A stretch of DNA of 64,000 nt from UWMA-0277 sp965183885 (GCA_965183885.1 OZ238992.1:992001-1056000); one strand, 5' to 3'. Counted from the first letter of the stretch, positions 1 to 8,625 are shown. The notes: a model not told the origin generated them from the sequence alone. Made by a program: numbers and translations.

Positions 1-1
1 T

Positions 2-211
2 TATTCCCCTATAACATCAGAAATAAAATTTAGCGCTAATAAACAGGCAAAAAAGATTCAATTGTTTGATTTATTAGGGAGAACAATGCGTACTTATACA
101 GGGATAAAAAACTCATTAAATGTTGCTGAATTATCTAGTGGAATGTACTTGATAAATGCTTATTTCGAAGATGGAACTTCTACTCAAGGAAAGTTTAATA
201 TTCAGCAATAA
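2..211 (+). CDS. T9SS type A sorting-domain protein, C-terminal fragment
   Basis: Only the last 69 codons are in the window; the frame is open from the left edge to a TAA at 209-211. The peptide has the layout of the type IX secretion C-terminal sorting domain (TIGR04183-like): a strand with IQLFDLLGR, then NSLNVAELSSGMYLI, and a final short strand ending FNIQQ. In this family the domain directs a secreted protein through the outer membrane and is then cleaved. What the cargo is cannot be told from this fragment. The gene converges with pepP, 22 bases away, and no clear terminator hairpin lies between them. Confidence 0.8.
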   Translation, partial: YSPITSEIKFSANKQAKKIQLFDLLGRTMRTYTGIKNSLNVAELSSGMYLINAYFEDGTSTQGKFNIQQ

Positions 212-233
212 AATATATTTGGACAGCTAAGAT

Positions 234-1523
234 TTAGTTATTCATTAGATCCTCAATTTCTTCAACTTCAATTGGAATATTACGCATTAGGTCAAAAGGT
301 TGATCTGCAGTAACTAGTACATCATTCTCAATTCTAATTCCTAATTCTTCTTCCAAGATGTAAATCCCAGGCTCGCAAGTAAATACCATTCCTTCTTTCA
401 TTGGCGCTGCAAAATCACCAACATCATGTACATCTAGCCCTAAATAATGAGATGTTCCATGCATAAAGTATTTCCTAAATAAAGGGTTGTTAGGGTCTTG
501 TTTTTGTACATCATGCTTGTCTAATAGTCCTAAAGTGATAAGTTCTGACTCCATCATCTTTCCTACTTCCTTATGATATTCCGCAATAATAGTTCCTGGT
601 ATTAGCATACTGGTAGCTGCTTTCATTACTCTAAGCACAGCATTATAAACATCTTTTTGTCTTTGGGTATATCTTCCATTTACAGGAATAGTTCTTGTTA
701 AATCAGATGCATAGTTTGCATATTCTGCTCCAAAATCCATTAATAAAATATCTCCACCCTTACAGGCTTTATTGTTATCAATATAATGCAGTACGCAGGA
801 GTCAACACCTGAGCCAATAATAGGTTGATAAGCAAATCCATTTGAGCGATTTCTTAGGAATTCATGCATAAGTTCAGCTTCAATCTCATATTCCATTACT
901 CCTGGTTTTATAAAAGGAAGTATTCTTCTTAGACCTTTTTCAGTAATGTCACAAGCATTTTGCATTAGCTTAATTTCAAAATCAGATTTAATAGATCTAA
1001 GGTCATGCATAATAGGAGCTACTTCTAAAACTTCTTTGTTTGAAAATTTCTCTGAAATTTGTTTTCTAAATCTATCATCTCTTGTTTCTACAGATGAAGC
1101 TGCACGGCTATGAATATTTTTATTTAGGTAAATAGCATCTGCTTTAGAGATAAGCTCTTCAAGTTTGCTTTCCAAATCTTCTAGCCAGTAAACTGTTTTT
1201 ATACCTGCTGTTTTATAAGCACCTTCTTTGGTTAATTTAGCGCCTTCCCAAATTGCAATATGCTCATTAGTTTCTTTTAAGAATAATATTTCTCTTTCAG
1301 CTTTATTATCATTTTCAGGGAAAATAACCAATACACTTTCTTCCTGATCAACTCCTGATAACCAGAATAAATCATTGTTCTGACGGAAAGGCATTACACC
1401 ATCTGCATTAGTTGGCATTACATCATTTGCGTTAAAAATTGCTAGAGTGTTAGGCTTTAGTTTTGCTGAAAATTGTTTTCTATTTTCAATAAATAGCTGG
1501 TTGTCAATTGGTAAGTATTTCAT
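234..1523 (-). CDS. pepP: Xaa-Pro aminopeptidase (aminopeptidase P, M24B)
   Basis: A 429-residue cytosolic metallopeptidase that removes an N-terminal residue preceding proline. The N-terminal creatinase-like domain (about 1-165) precedes the pita-bread catalytic domain. The five expected metal ligands are visible: D263 (LLMDFGAEY), D274 (ASDLTRT), H359 (HGTSHYLG, with H355 nearby), E384 (CEPGIYI) and E399 (IRIEND). Length is normal for bacterial PepP. There is no signal peptide. The ATG at 1523 lies 21 bases after a good -7 promoter element on the same strand, which supports this start. It is transcribed alone, divergently from sdhC. Confidence 0.93.
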   Translation of the reverse strand: MKYLPIDNQLFIENRKQFSAKLKPNTLAIFNANDVMPTNADGVMPFRQNNDLFWLSGVDQEESVLVIFPENDNKAEREILFLKETNEHIAIWEGAKLTKEGAYKTAGIKTVYWLEDLESKLEELISKADAIYLNKNIHSRAASSVETRDDRFRKQISEKFSNKEVLEVAPIMHDLRSIKSDFEIKLMQNACDITEKGLRRILPFIKPGVMEYEIEAELMHEFLRNRSNGFAYQPIIGSGVDSCVLHYIDNNKACKGGDILLMDFGAEYANYASDLTRTIPVNGRYTQRQKDVYNAVLRVMKAATSMLIPGTIIAEYHKEVGKMMESELITLGLLDKHDVQKQDPNNPLFRKYFMHGTSHYLGLDVHDVGDFAAPMKEGMVFTCEPGIYILEEELGIRIENDVLVTADQPFDLMRNIPIEVEEIEDLMNN

Positions 1524-1544
1524 CTTGTGTTTTTATAAGGAGGT

Positions 1545-1552
1545 CAAAGGTA
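1545..1552 (-). promoter_or_regulatory. -7 promoter element of pepP
   Basis: On the minus strand this reads TACCTTTG, an exact match to the Bacteroidota -7 consensus TAnnTTTG, 21 bases before the pepP ATG. No clear -33 element was found. Confidence 0.6.
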
Positions 1553-1597
1553 GTAAAAATAAGCCTTATCTATAATGATTATGAATTAGAAAATTGG

Positions 1598-1628
1598 TTG
1601 TTTATTTCCATTACGAACATTACATTTG
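1598..1628 (+). promoter_or_regulatory. Promoter of the sdhCAB operon
   Basis: TTG at 1598-1600 and TACATTTG at 1621-1628 match the Bacteroidota -33/-7 elements with a 20-base spacer. The transcript should begin near 1634, so the in-frame TTG codon at 1594 cannot be the start of sdhC and the ATG at 1651 is preferred. Confidence 0.65.
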
Positions 1629-1650
1629 CCAACAGAAAAATAACAATAAA

Positions 1651-2289
1651 ATGACACAAACTTCAGTTGCACGAAAATTTATTATGGCATTAACAGGTTT
1701 CTTGCTTATTGCCTTTTTATTAACCCACTTATTAATTAATACTTTCTCACTTTTTAGTGCAGAATTGTTTAATGAAGGGGCGCACTTTATGGCTACAAAT
1801 CCTTTAATACAAGTTACACAATATGTGTTAGCTTTAGGTTTCTTAGTTCATATTGTAATGGGTATTAAATTAACTTTACAGAATAAAGCAGCACGTCCTG
1901 TTGCTTATGCTTATAATAAGCCAGGAGAAAACTCATCATTATCTTCTCGTACGATGATTATTAGTGGAGCTTTAGTATTAGCTTTTATCATCTTACACTT
2001 AAGAGATTATTTTTATGAGTTAAAGTTTGTTGGATTGCCAGAAGGAACTACGGATTATGATTTAGTAGTTGCTTTATTTACAAGTCCAATCTATACAGCA
2101 GTTTATGTTGTTTCATTTATTGTTTTAGGTTTTCACTTAAATCATGGTTTTCAATCAGCATTTCAATCGGTAGGAGCAAATCATAAAAAATATACACCAA
2201 CTATTCAAAAATTAGGAACTGCATATAGTATTTTAATTGCCGTAGGGTTTTCTGCAATTGCTATTTGTCATTTCATTAATCAATTATAA
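1651..2289 (+). CDS. sdhC: Succinate dehydrogenase cytochrome b subunit
   Basis: Single membrane anchor of the succinate:quinone oxidoreductase (complex II, type B as in Bacteroidota), 212 residues. Five hydrophobic helices are visible at about 11-33, 54-77, 101-121, 146-166 and 188-208. Candidate heme b histidines lie in or at the ends of the helices (H26, H67, H116, H162, H165). The first gene of sdhCAB, 9 bases before sdhA. The frame extends upstream to a TTG at 1594, but that codon lies in the promoter, so the ATG at 1651 is the likely start. There is no separate sdhD, as expected for this one-subunit anchor type. Confidence 0.93.
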   Translation: MTQTSVARKFIMALTGFLLIAFLLTHLLINTFSLFSAELFNEGAHFMATNPLIQVTQYVLALGFLVHIVMGIKLTLQNKAARPVAYAYNKPGENSSLSSRTMIISGALVLAFIILHLRDYFYELKFVGLPEGTTDYDLVVALFTSPIYTAVYVVSFIVLGFHLNHGFQSAFQSVGANHKKYTPTIQKLGTAYSILIAVGFSAIAICHFINQL

Positions 2290-2298
2290 AAATTAACT

Positions 2299-4314
2299 AT
2301 GTCAGTTTTAGATTCTAAAATACCTGGAGGTCCTTTAAAAGATAAATGGACTAATCATAAAAACAACATTAATCTTGTAAATCCTGCTAATAAAAGAAAC
2401 ATTGATATTATTGTGGTAGGTACTGGTCTTGCAGGTGGTTCTGCAGCAGCATCACTTGCTGAAATGGGGTATAATGTAAAAACTTTTTGTTATCAAGATT
2501 CTCCAAGAAGAGCACACTCTATTGCGGCACAAGGAGGGATAAATGCTGCTAAGAACTATCAGAATGATGGTGATTCAGTTTATAGATTATTTTATGATAC
2601 TGTAAAGGGAGGAGATTATAGAGCTAGAGAAGCAAATGTTCATCGTTTAGCTGAGGTTTCAGGAAATATTATTGACCAATGTGTAGCTCAAGGAGTACCA
2701 TTTGGAAGAGATTATGGAGGGCTTTTAGATAATCGTTCATTTGGAGGAGTATTAGTTTCTCGTACTTTTTATGCAAAAGGGCAAACAGGTCAGCAATTAT
2801 TATTAGGAGCTTATTCAGCAATGAATAGACAAATTGCAAAAGGGAAAATTAAATCATATAACCGTCATGAGATGGTTGAGTTGGTAAAAGTTGATGGTAA
2901 AGCAAGAGGGATTATTGCTAGAGATTTGGAAACTGGAAAGTTAGAAAGACACTCAGCTCATGCAGTAGTTATTGCAACAGGAGGGTATGGAAATGTATTT
3001 TTCTTATCTACTAATGCAATGGGTTCTAATGCAACTGCAGCTTGGAAAATTCATAAAAAAGGAGCACACTTTGCAAATCCTTGTTATACTCAAATTCATC
3101 CTACTTGTATTCCAAGGTCTGGTGAGCACCAATCAAAACTGACGCTAATGTCAGAGTCATTAAGAAATGATGGTAGGATATGGGTTCCTAAAAGCATGGA
3201 TGATGTTAAGGCAATTAGAGCAGGTAAATTAAAGCCTACTGATATTGCTGAAGAAAATAGAGATTATTATTTAGAAAGAAGATACCCTGCTTTTGGTAAT
3301 TTAGTACCAAGAGATGTTGCTTCTAGAGCTGCAAAAGAAAGGTGTGATGCTGGATATGGAGTAAATCAAACAGGTGAGGCTGTTTACTTAGATTTTGCAT
3401 CTGCAATACAAAGATATGGAAAGCAAGAGGCTGCAATAGCTAGAATTAAAGACCCTTCTGCTGAAGAAATTTTAAAATTAGGTGAGGCTGTTATTGAATC
3501 AAAATATGGAAATCTTTTCCAGATGTATGAAAAAATTGTAGCAGAGAATCCTTATAAAACACCAATGATGATTTACCCTGCAGTACACTATACTATGGGA
3601 GGTGTTTGGGTTGATTATAACCTAATGACATCTGTTGAAGGATGCTACTGTATTGGAGAAGCTAATTTCTCTGATCATGGAGCAAATCGTTTAGGAGCTT
3701 CAGCTCTAATGCAAGGTTTGGCTGATGGATATTTTGTATTGCCTTATACTATTGGAGACTACTTGTCAAATGATATTAGAACAGGAAAAATTTCAACTGA
3801 ATCAGCAGAGTTTGAACAAGCTGAGAAAGAAGTTTCTGATAGAATTGAAAAGTTAATGAATATTAAAGGAACAAAATCTGTTGATCATTTCCATAAGTTG
3901 TTAGGTAAGGCAATGTGGGATTTCGTTGGTATGGCTCGTAATGAGGAAGGACTTAAAAAAGCTATGGCTGAGATTAAACAAATAAGAGAAGATTTCTGGA
4001 AAGATGTAAGAATCCCTGGAGATAAAAACTCTTTAAATCCTGAATTAGAAAAAGCGGGTAGAGTTGCTGATTTCTTAGAGCTAGGAGAACTTTTTGCAAA
4101 AGATGCTTTACATAGAAATGAATCATGCGGAGGACACTTTAGAGAAGAATCTGTTGAGCAGGATGGGCTTCAAAAAGGAGAAGCTAAAAGAAATGATAAG
4201 GACTTTGCTTATGTTGCTGCTTGGGAATATAAAGGAGAGCCTGCTGATGCAGTAATGCATAGAGAAGATTTAGAATTTAATGATATTGAATTAAAACAAA
4301 GAAGTTACAAATAA
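2299..4314 (+). CDS. sdhA: Succinate dehydrogenase / fumarate reductase flavoprotein subunit
   Basis: Catalytic FAD subunit of complex II (671 residues), interconverting succinate and fumarate at the inner face of the cytoplasmic membrane. The dinucleotide-binding glycines are at 41-46 (GTGLAG). H73 in RRAHSIAAQGG is the expected covalent FAD attachment site. The substrate-site motifs TQIHPTCIP and RYPAFGNLVPRDVASRA are intact, and the C-terminal His/Arg segment (NESCGGHFREES) is present. Length and the extended N-terminus agree with the type B flavoproteins of Bacteroidota and Epsilonproteobacteria. Second gene of the operon, 6 bases before sdhB. Confidence 0.96.
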   Translation: MSVLDSKIPGGPLKDKWTNHKNNINLVNPANKRNIDIIVVGTGLAGGSAAASLAEMGYNVKTFCYQDSPRRAHSIAAQGGINAAKNYQNDGDSVYRLFYDTVKGGDYRAREANVHRLAEVSGNIIDQCVAQGVPFGRDYGGLLDNRSFGGVLVSRTFYAKGQTGQQLLLGAYSAMNRQIAKGKIKSYNRHEMVELVKVDGKARGIIARDLETGKLERHSAHAVVIATGGYGNVFFLSTNAMGSNATAAWKIHKKGAHFANPCYTQIHPTCIPRSGEHQSKLTLMSESLRNDGRIWVPKSMDDVKAIRAGKLKPTDIAEENRDYYLERRYPAFGNLVPRDVASRAAKERCDAGYGVNQTGEAVYLDFASAIQRYGKQEAAIARIKDPSAEEILKLGEAVIESKYGNLFQMYEKIVAENPYKTPMMIYPAVHYTMGGVWVDYNLMTSVEGCYCIGEANFSDHGANRLGASALMQGLADGYFVLPYTIGDYLSNDIRTGKISTESAEFEQAEKEVSDRIEKLMNIKGTKSVDHFHKLLGKAMWDFVGMARNEEGLKKAMAEIKQIREDFWKDVRIPGDKNSLNPELEKAGRVADFLELGELFAKDALHRNESCGGHFREESVEQDGLQKGEAKRNDKDFAYVAAWEYKGEPADAVMHREDLEFNDIELKQRSYK

Positions 4315-4320
4315 GACATT

Positions 4321-5073
4321 ATGGATTTAACACTTAAAGTTTGGAGACAAAAAAATAGAGAAGATAAAGGAGGTTTAGTTACTTATAAGGTAACAGGAAT
4401 TTCTGAACATGCTTCTTTTTTAGAGATGCTAGATGTGATGAATGAGCAATTAATTACAGAAGGTATAGAACCAGTTGCTTTTGATCATGATTGTAGAGAA
4501 GGTATTTGTGGAACATGCTCATTATATATTAATGGTGAAGCTCATGGACCTGATAGAAAAGTAACTACTTGCCAGCTACATATGCGTATGTTTAAAGATG
4601 GTGAAACTATTTATATTGAGCCTTGGCGTTCAGCAGCAATGCCTGTAATTAAAGATTTAATTGTTGATAGAAGTTCATTTGATAGAATCCAACAATCTGG
4701 AGGGTTTGTATCTGTTAACACTTCTGGAAATACACAGGATGCTAATGCATTGCCAATTCCTAAGATGAATGCTGATAAAGCCTTTGATGTTGCTGCTTGT
4801 ATTGGTTGTGGAGCTTGTGTAGCTACTTGTAAAAATTCTTCTGCAATGTTATTTGTTGCGGCTAAGGTTTCACAATATTCTTATTTACCTCAAGGACAGG
4901 TTGAAAGAAAACAAAGAGTATTAAACATGGTAGAGCAGATGGATAAAGAAGGATTTGGTAATTGTACAAATACTGGAGCTTGTGAGATAGAATGTCCTAA
5001 AGGAATCTCTATTGAATATATTGCAAGAATGAATAGAGAATATTTTTCTGCAAGTTTGACAACAGAAGAGTAG
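4321..5073 (+). CDS. sdhB: Succinate dehydrogenase iron-sulfur subunit
   Basis: Carries electrons from FAD to the quinone site of complex II (250 residues). The N-terminal ferredoxin domain has the [2Fe-2S] ligands C58, C63, C66 and C84. The C-terminal domain has C160-x2-C163-x2-C166-x3-C170 and the group C215, C221, C225 followed by Pro, which give one [4Fe-4S] and one [3Fe-4S] cluster in this family. All ligands are present. It ends the sdhCAB operon, and a strong hairpin follows 19 bases after the stop. Confidence 0.95.
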   Translation: MDLTLKVWRQKNREDKGGLVTYKVTGISEHASFLEMLDVMNEQLITEGIEPVAFDHDCREGICGTCSLYINGEAHGPDRKVTTCQLHMRMFKDGETIYIEPWRSAAMPVIKDLIVDRSSFDRIQQSGGFVSVNTSGNTQDANALPIPKMNADKAFDVAACIGCGACVATCKNSSAMLFVAAKVSQYSYLPQGQVERKQRVLNMVEQMDKEGFGNCTNTGACEIECPKGISIEYIARMNREYFSASLTTEE

Positions 5074-5092
5074 ATAGATTTAAGGTGTAAAT

Positions 5093-5124
5093 AAAAAAGC
5101 AAGTCTAATTAGACTTGCTTTTTT
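5093..5124. terminator. Perfect 32-base palindrome, terminator after sdhB
   Basis: Two 16-base arms (5093-5108 and 5109-5124) are exact reverse complements with core GCAAGTCT/AGACTTGC, A-rich on the left and T-rich on the right, so it can end transcription on either strand. It sits directly before the promoter of the next gene. The same core recurs at 7798-7827. Confidence 0.8.
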
Positions 5125-5132
5125 ATTATATG

Positions 5133-5140
5133 TACTTTTG
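5133..5140 (+). promoter_or_regulatory. -7 promoter element, leaderless-type
   Basis: TACTTTTG matches TAnnTTTG exactly and lies only 4 bases (CACT) before the ATG at 5145. The predicted first transcribed base is therefore at or next to the start codon. This fixes the start at 5145 rather than at upstream in-frame codons. Confidence 0.6.
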
Positions 5141-5144
5141 CACT

Positions 5145-5522
5145 ATGAATAAAGCATTACAATATATAGGAGTAGTATTTCTGGCATTATTGTCTTTATT
5201 CAGTGTGTTGTCAAACTCTTTATTTCATCATCATGAGGAGGAGCACCATCATCACCATCACCATCAATTAAGTTGTGAGAGTGAGAAGTTTCCATCATTA
5301 GTAGTATTAAATGAATGTGGTCATGATTCTCATGTTATTTTGGAACAAGAAAATTGTCTCTGGTGTGATAATTATATAAGTGTTACATATACATTAGATG
5401 AGGTAAAAGAAGAAACTTTTTTACCACTAAGTACTCAAAAAAACACCTTTCATAGTGAGGGGATCTTTTCTTTATCTTTAGGAAGATTACCTAATAAAAG
5501 CCCTCCAAGTTATTATTTATAA
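5145..5522 (+). CDS. Small exported His-rich protein, putative metal-binding
   Basis: A 125-residue protein I cannot assign to a named family. Residues 5-26 are hydrophobic (signal peptide or membrane anchor). A dense His/Glu cluster follows at 28-40 (three His, three Glu, seven His), then C44, C58, H60, H63 and a CLWC pair (C71, C74). The tail RLPNKSPPSYYL is probably on the outside. His/Cys richness suggests binding of Zn, Ni, Co or Cu in the periplasm. It lies 45 bases before a TonB receptor that itself has a His/Glu loop, so the two probably work together in metal uptake. The metal is inferred, not shown. Confidence 0.65.
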   Translation: MNKALQYIGVVFLALLSLFSVLSNSLFHHHEEEHHHHHHHQLSCESEKFPSLVVLNECGHDSHVILEQENCLWCDNYISVTYTLDEVKEETFLPLSTQKNTFHSEGIFSLSLGRLPNKSPPSYYL

Positions 5523-5567
5523 ACTTTTTGTAAAACAAGTAGTAAGTTAAAATAATAATATAATAAA

Positions 5568-7775
5568 ATGAAAAAATCACAATTTTTAATAATAGTGTTT
5601 TCGTTTCTTTTTACTATTTCCTCATTCTCTCAGAATTCAGAGAATGGGTTAAAAAATATAAAAGGAACAATTGTAAATGAGGGCGGGGCTCCAATGGTAG
5701 GAGTAAATGTATATATACCTAGTCTTCATAAAGGAGTAACTTCAAATAAATCAGGAAAATTTATATTAAAAGATATTCCTAAAAAATTAGTAAAAGTTCA
5801 GTTTTCAATGATTGGGTATGAGGTCTTAATTTTAAATTCTACAGATGACCTTTCTATTATAACGATGCATGAGAGTGTTATTGAACTAGAGGATGTAGTT
5901 GTTTCAGGAGGGTTTGTTAATACTGCAGATAGGTCGGCAGTTAAGATAGAAAGTATCTCTGCTAGCGAACTTTCATTTCATTCATCACCTTCTTTAACCT
6001 TAGCTCTTGCTGATGAACCTGCAGTAGATATGGTGAAACTTGGAAATGCTATTACTAAACCTGTTATTAGAGGGCTTAGTGGCAATAGAGTTGTAACCTT
6101 ATATCAAGGAACCAGAATATCTAATCAGGCCTGGGGAGAAGAACATGGAGTATTTATTCCAGAGGAAGGCATAGAGAGTGTAGAAATTGTAAAAGGACCT
6201 GCATCTCTTTTGTTTGGATCAGATGCTATGGGAGGAGTCTTAAACTTTATTCCATTAAAGCCACTAATAATGAATGGAAGAAAAAGTAAGTTCACTACCT
6301 CTTATCTTTCAGGATCAAATGGGGTATTATCTTCATTTATTAGTCAAAAAAGAAAAAATTCATGGTTTCATACTTTCGGTTTAGGCTATCAGAACCATGC
6401 AGATTATCAACTGCCAAATAAAGAATTTGCACATAATTCTAGATATAATCAACATTATTCTTTTGGAAATTGGGGAGTTACAAAAGATTGGGGAATACTT
6501 AAAGGAGTTTATTCCTCTTCTTATACTAATACAGGTATTGTAGAAGGTATTGAGCCAGATTCTGAAAGAAAATTAGAAGGGCATTATCAGCAAATTGGTG
6601 ACCATTTTGTAACTGCAGAAGGAATGTTTTGGAAAAATAATTGGACTTTTAAACCATTTGTTTCTTATCAGTTAAATCATAGAAAAGAGTTTGAAGAAGA
6701 ACATCATGAACATGAGGAAGAGGGTGTTGTAGAAGAAGGTGAACATGCAGCTTTAGATATGGGATTAAGGACAAGTAGATATGACTTTAAGGCTTTACGA
6801 TCTAATGGAGTTTTTGAGTTGATTTTAGGTTCTCAAGGGATGTATCAAACAAATACAAATGAAGGAGAAGAAATCCTAGTTCCAGATGCAACTACAAATG
6901 ATTTAGCTTTGTATACTTTAATTAATAAAAAGATAAATAATTTTCAGGTACAAGCTGGAGCAAGAATGGACTATAGAGAGGTTAGTCTTCCTATTATTAA
7001 GCAGTTTAAAGATTATTCTTATTCTTTTGGAAGTACTTTTCAACCATCAGAGAAGTATGTTTTTAGGGCCAATTTAGCAAAAGGATTTAGAGCTCCAAAT
7101 TTATATGAGCTTTCAGCAGATGGAGAGCATCATGGAGCAGAAAGGTATGAGGTAGGAGATGAGAACTTAATAAGTGAAAAGAACTTAGAAGTTGATTTTA
7201 GCTTCCATATTCATGGAGTACATTATGTATTTGATGTTTCACTTTTTCATAATTATATAAATGATTATATTTACCTAACTCCTACAGCTGATACTTCTGG
7301 TAAAGGTTTAACTGTTTATAGGCATTACCAGGATGATGCATTGTTATATGGTGGAGAAGCTGGGATTGATTTTCATCCTCATATTTTACATGATTTGCAT
7401 ATAAAAAGTACTATATCTTTAGTATTTGGAGATAACTTAGAGTTAGAGCAACCACTTGTAATGATACCTCCACATAAATGGAATAATGAGTTAGAATATA
7501 CTTTTAAAAATATAAGTTTTGCAGATAAATGCGTATTGAGCTTAAATGCAAACTATTACTTTAAACAAGATAGAATCTCTTCTGAAGAAGATATTACAAA
7601 TGCTTATACATTAGTTAACTTTAGTAGTGGGCTTACAAAAGGAAAGCATCAGATTTCTTTACATATTCATAATCTTCTAGATAAAGAGTATACTCCACAT
7701 TTATCTTTACTAAAAGAGCAGAGAATACCTGAACAAGGAAGATCTATATCTTTAAAATATGCTATTACTTTTTAA
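5568..7775 (+). CDS. TonB-dependent outer-membrane receptor, candidate metal (zinc-type) importer
   Basis: A 735-residue outer-membrane receptor with signal peptide (1-22), a carboxypeptidase-regulatory-like domain (about 30-105), a plug domain (about 115-230, with VEIVKGPASLLFGSDAMGG) and a beta-barrel to the C-terminus ending in an aromatic residue (YAITF). Residues 373-393 form an acidic His loop (H379, H380, H382, H393 among many Glu), the kind of loop seen in zinc receptors such as ZnuD. More His-rich stretches occur later in the barrel. It follows a His-rich exported protein. The substrate is inferred from these features; a cobalt, nickel or copper complex is possible. No adjacent ABC transporter or recognisable Zur site was seen. 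Confidence 0.85.
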   Translation: MKKSQFLIIVFSFLFTISSFSQNSENGLKNIKGTIVNEGGAPMVGVNVYIPSLHKGVTSNKSGKFILKDIPKKLVKVQFSMIGYEVLILNSTDDLSIITMHESVIELEDVVVSGGFVNTADRSAVKIESISASELSFHSSPSLTLALADEPAVDMVKLGNAITKPVIRGLSGNRVVTLYQGTRISNQAWGEEHGVFIPEEGIESVEIVKGPASLLFGSDAMGGVLNFIPLKPLIMNGRKSKFTTSYLSGSNGVLSSFISQKRKNSWFHTFGLGYQNHADYQLPNKEFAHNSRYNQHYSFGNWGVTKDWGILKGVYSSSYTNTGIVEGIEPDSERKLEGHYQQIGDHFVTAEGMFWKNNWTFKPFVSYQLNHRKEFEEEHHEHEEEGVVEEGEHAALDMGLRTSRYDFKALRSNGVFELILGSQGMYQTNTNEGEEILVPDATTNDLALYTLINKKINNFQVQAGARMDYREVSLPIIKQFKDYSYSFGSTFQPSEKYVFRANLAKGFRAPNLYELSADGEHHGAERYEVGDENLISEKNLEVDFSFHIHGVHYVFDVSLFHNYINDYIYLTPTADTSGKGLTVYRHYQDDALLYGGEAGIDFHPHILHDLHIKSTISLVFGDNLELEQPLVMIPPHKWNNELEYTFKNISFADKCVLSLNANYYFKQDRISSEEDITNAYTLVNFSSGLTKGKHQISLHIHNLLDKEYTPHLSLLKEQRIPEQGRSISLKYAITF

Positions 7776-7797
7776 GTAGATAGTTTTAAAATTAATT

Positions 7798-7827
7798 AAA
7801 AGCAAGTCTAGCAGACTTGCTTTTTTT
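7798..7827. terminator. Hairpin terminator after the TonB receptor
   Basis: Arms at 7798-7809 and 7813-7824 pair perfectly around AGC and are followed by T residues to 7827. The core GCAAGTCT/AGACTTGC is the same as in the palindrome at 5093-5124, and both hairpins lie just before a TACTTTTG promoter element. Confidence 0.8.
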
Positions 7828-7832
7828 ATGCT

Positions 7833-7840
7833 TACTTTTG
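7833..7840 (+). promoter_or_regulatory. -7 promoter element, leaderless-type
   Basis: TACTTTTG lies 5 bases before the ATG at 7846. An earlier in-frame ATG at 7828 precedes this element and is therefore unlikely to be transcribed from it. Confidence 0.55.
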
Positions 7841-7845
7841 ACCTA

Positions 7846-8625
7846 ATGAAACAAGACCTCCATATAGCATGTATTCAAGCTAACCTTTATTGGAAAGATG
7901 TAGCAAAGAATCTAGCTCATTTTAGTAGCTTAATTTCAGAAATAACTACTGCAGATGTTATTCTATTGCCTGAAATGTTTAATACTTCATTTTGTCCTAA
8001 AGAAAATGATTTAGCAGAAACAATGGACGGTAAAACAGTAAGTTGGATGAAAGAAAAATCTCTTGAAAAGAAGTGTGCTATTGCAGGAACACTTATGATT
8101 AAAGAGCATGGAAAAGTCTATAATCGATTGGTTTGGGTAAGTAAAAATGGTAGCTTACACACTTATGATAAACGCCATTTATTTTCATTAATAAAAGAAG
8201 AACGTACTATAGCAAAAGGAAGTACACGATTAATTATTGAAGAGCAAGGCTGGAAAATATGTCCGCTTATTTGTTACGATTTACGTTTTCCTGTTTTTAG
8301 TAGAAACAATGTTGATTATGATATTTTAATTTATTTAGCAAATTGGCCTATAAAACGAATTGATGCTTGGGATACTCTTCTAAAAGCTAGAGCTATTGAA
8401 AATCAAAGTTATACTATTGGGGTAAATAGAATAGGAGAGGATGGAAATAATATCCCTTTTAATGGGCACTCTAAGGTGTTTGATGCTTTTGGTAAAGAAT
8501 TAGCTGCTGGAATAGAAAATAAAGAAGAGATTTTGCAAGTTAAAATTAGTTTAGATGATTTGAAACTAAAGAGAAGACAAATGAATTTCTTGCAGGATAG
8601 AGATAATTTTAATTTGGAAGGTTAA
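7846..8625 (+). CDS. Nitrilase-family amidohydrolase (omega-amidase, YafV-like)
   Basis: A 259-residue cytosolic carbon-nitrogen hydrolase. The catalytic triad of the family is visible: E43 (LLPEMFN), K109 (YDKRHLFS) and C143 (LICYDLRFP). The pattern and length fit the YafV/Nit2 branch, which hydrolyses alpha-ketoglutaramate or alpha-ketosuccinamate after glutamine transamination, a likely but unproven substrate assignment. The start is set at the second in-frame ATG because the promoter element lies between the two. The last 17 bases overlap the convergent gene at 8609-9679. Confidence 0.88.
   Translation: MKQDLHIACIQANLYWKDVAKNLAHFSSLISEITTADVILLPEMFNTSFCPKENDLAETMDGKTVSWMKEKSLEKKCAIAGTLMIKEHGKVYNRLVWVSKNGSLHTYDKRHLFSLIKEERTIAKGSTRLIIEEQGWKICPLICYDLRFPVFSRNNVDYDILIYLANWPIKRIDAWDTLLKARAIENQSYTIGVNRIGEDGNNIPFNGHSKVFDAFGKELAAGIENKEEILQVKISLDDLKLKRRQMNFLQDRDNFNLEG

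Noticed and set aside
1594..1650. Longer sdhC product starting at a TTG at 1594
   Set aside because: The codon lies next to the -33 element and upstream of the -7 element TACATTTG (1621-1628), so it is not on the transcript.
5093..5124. Perfect 32-base palindrome as a transposon end or attachment site
   Set aside because: It has the A-run/T-run structure of a bidirectional terminator directly after sdhB, and there is no transposase or integrase gene or target duplication.
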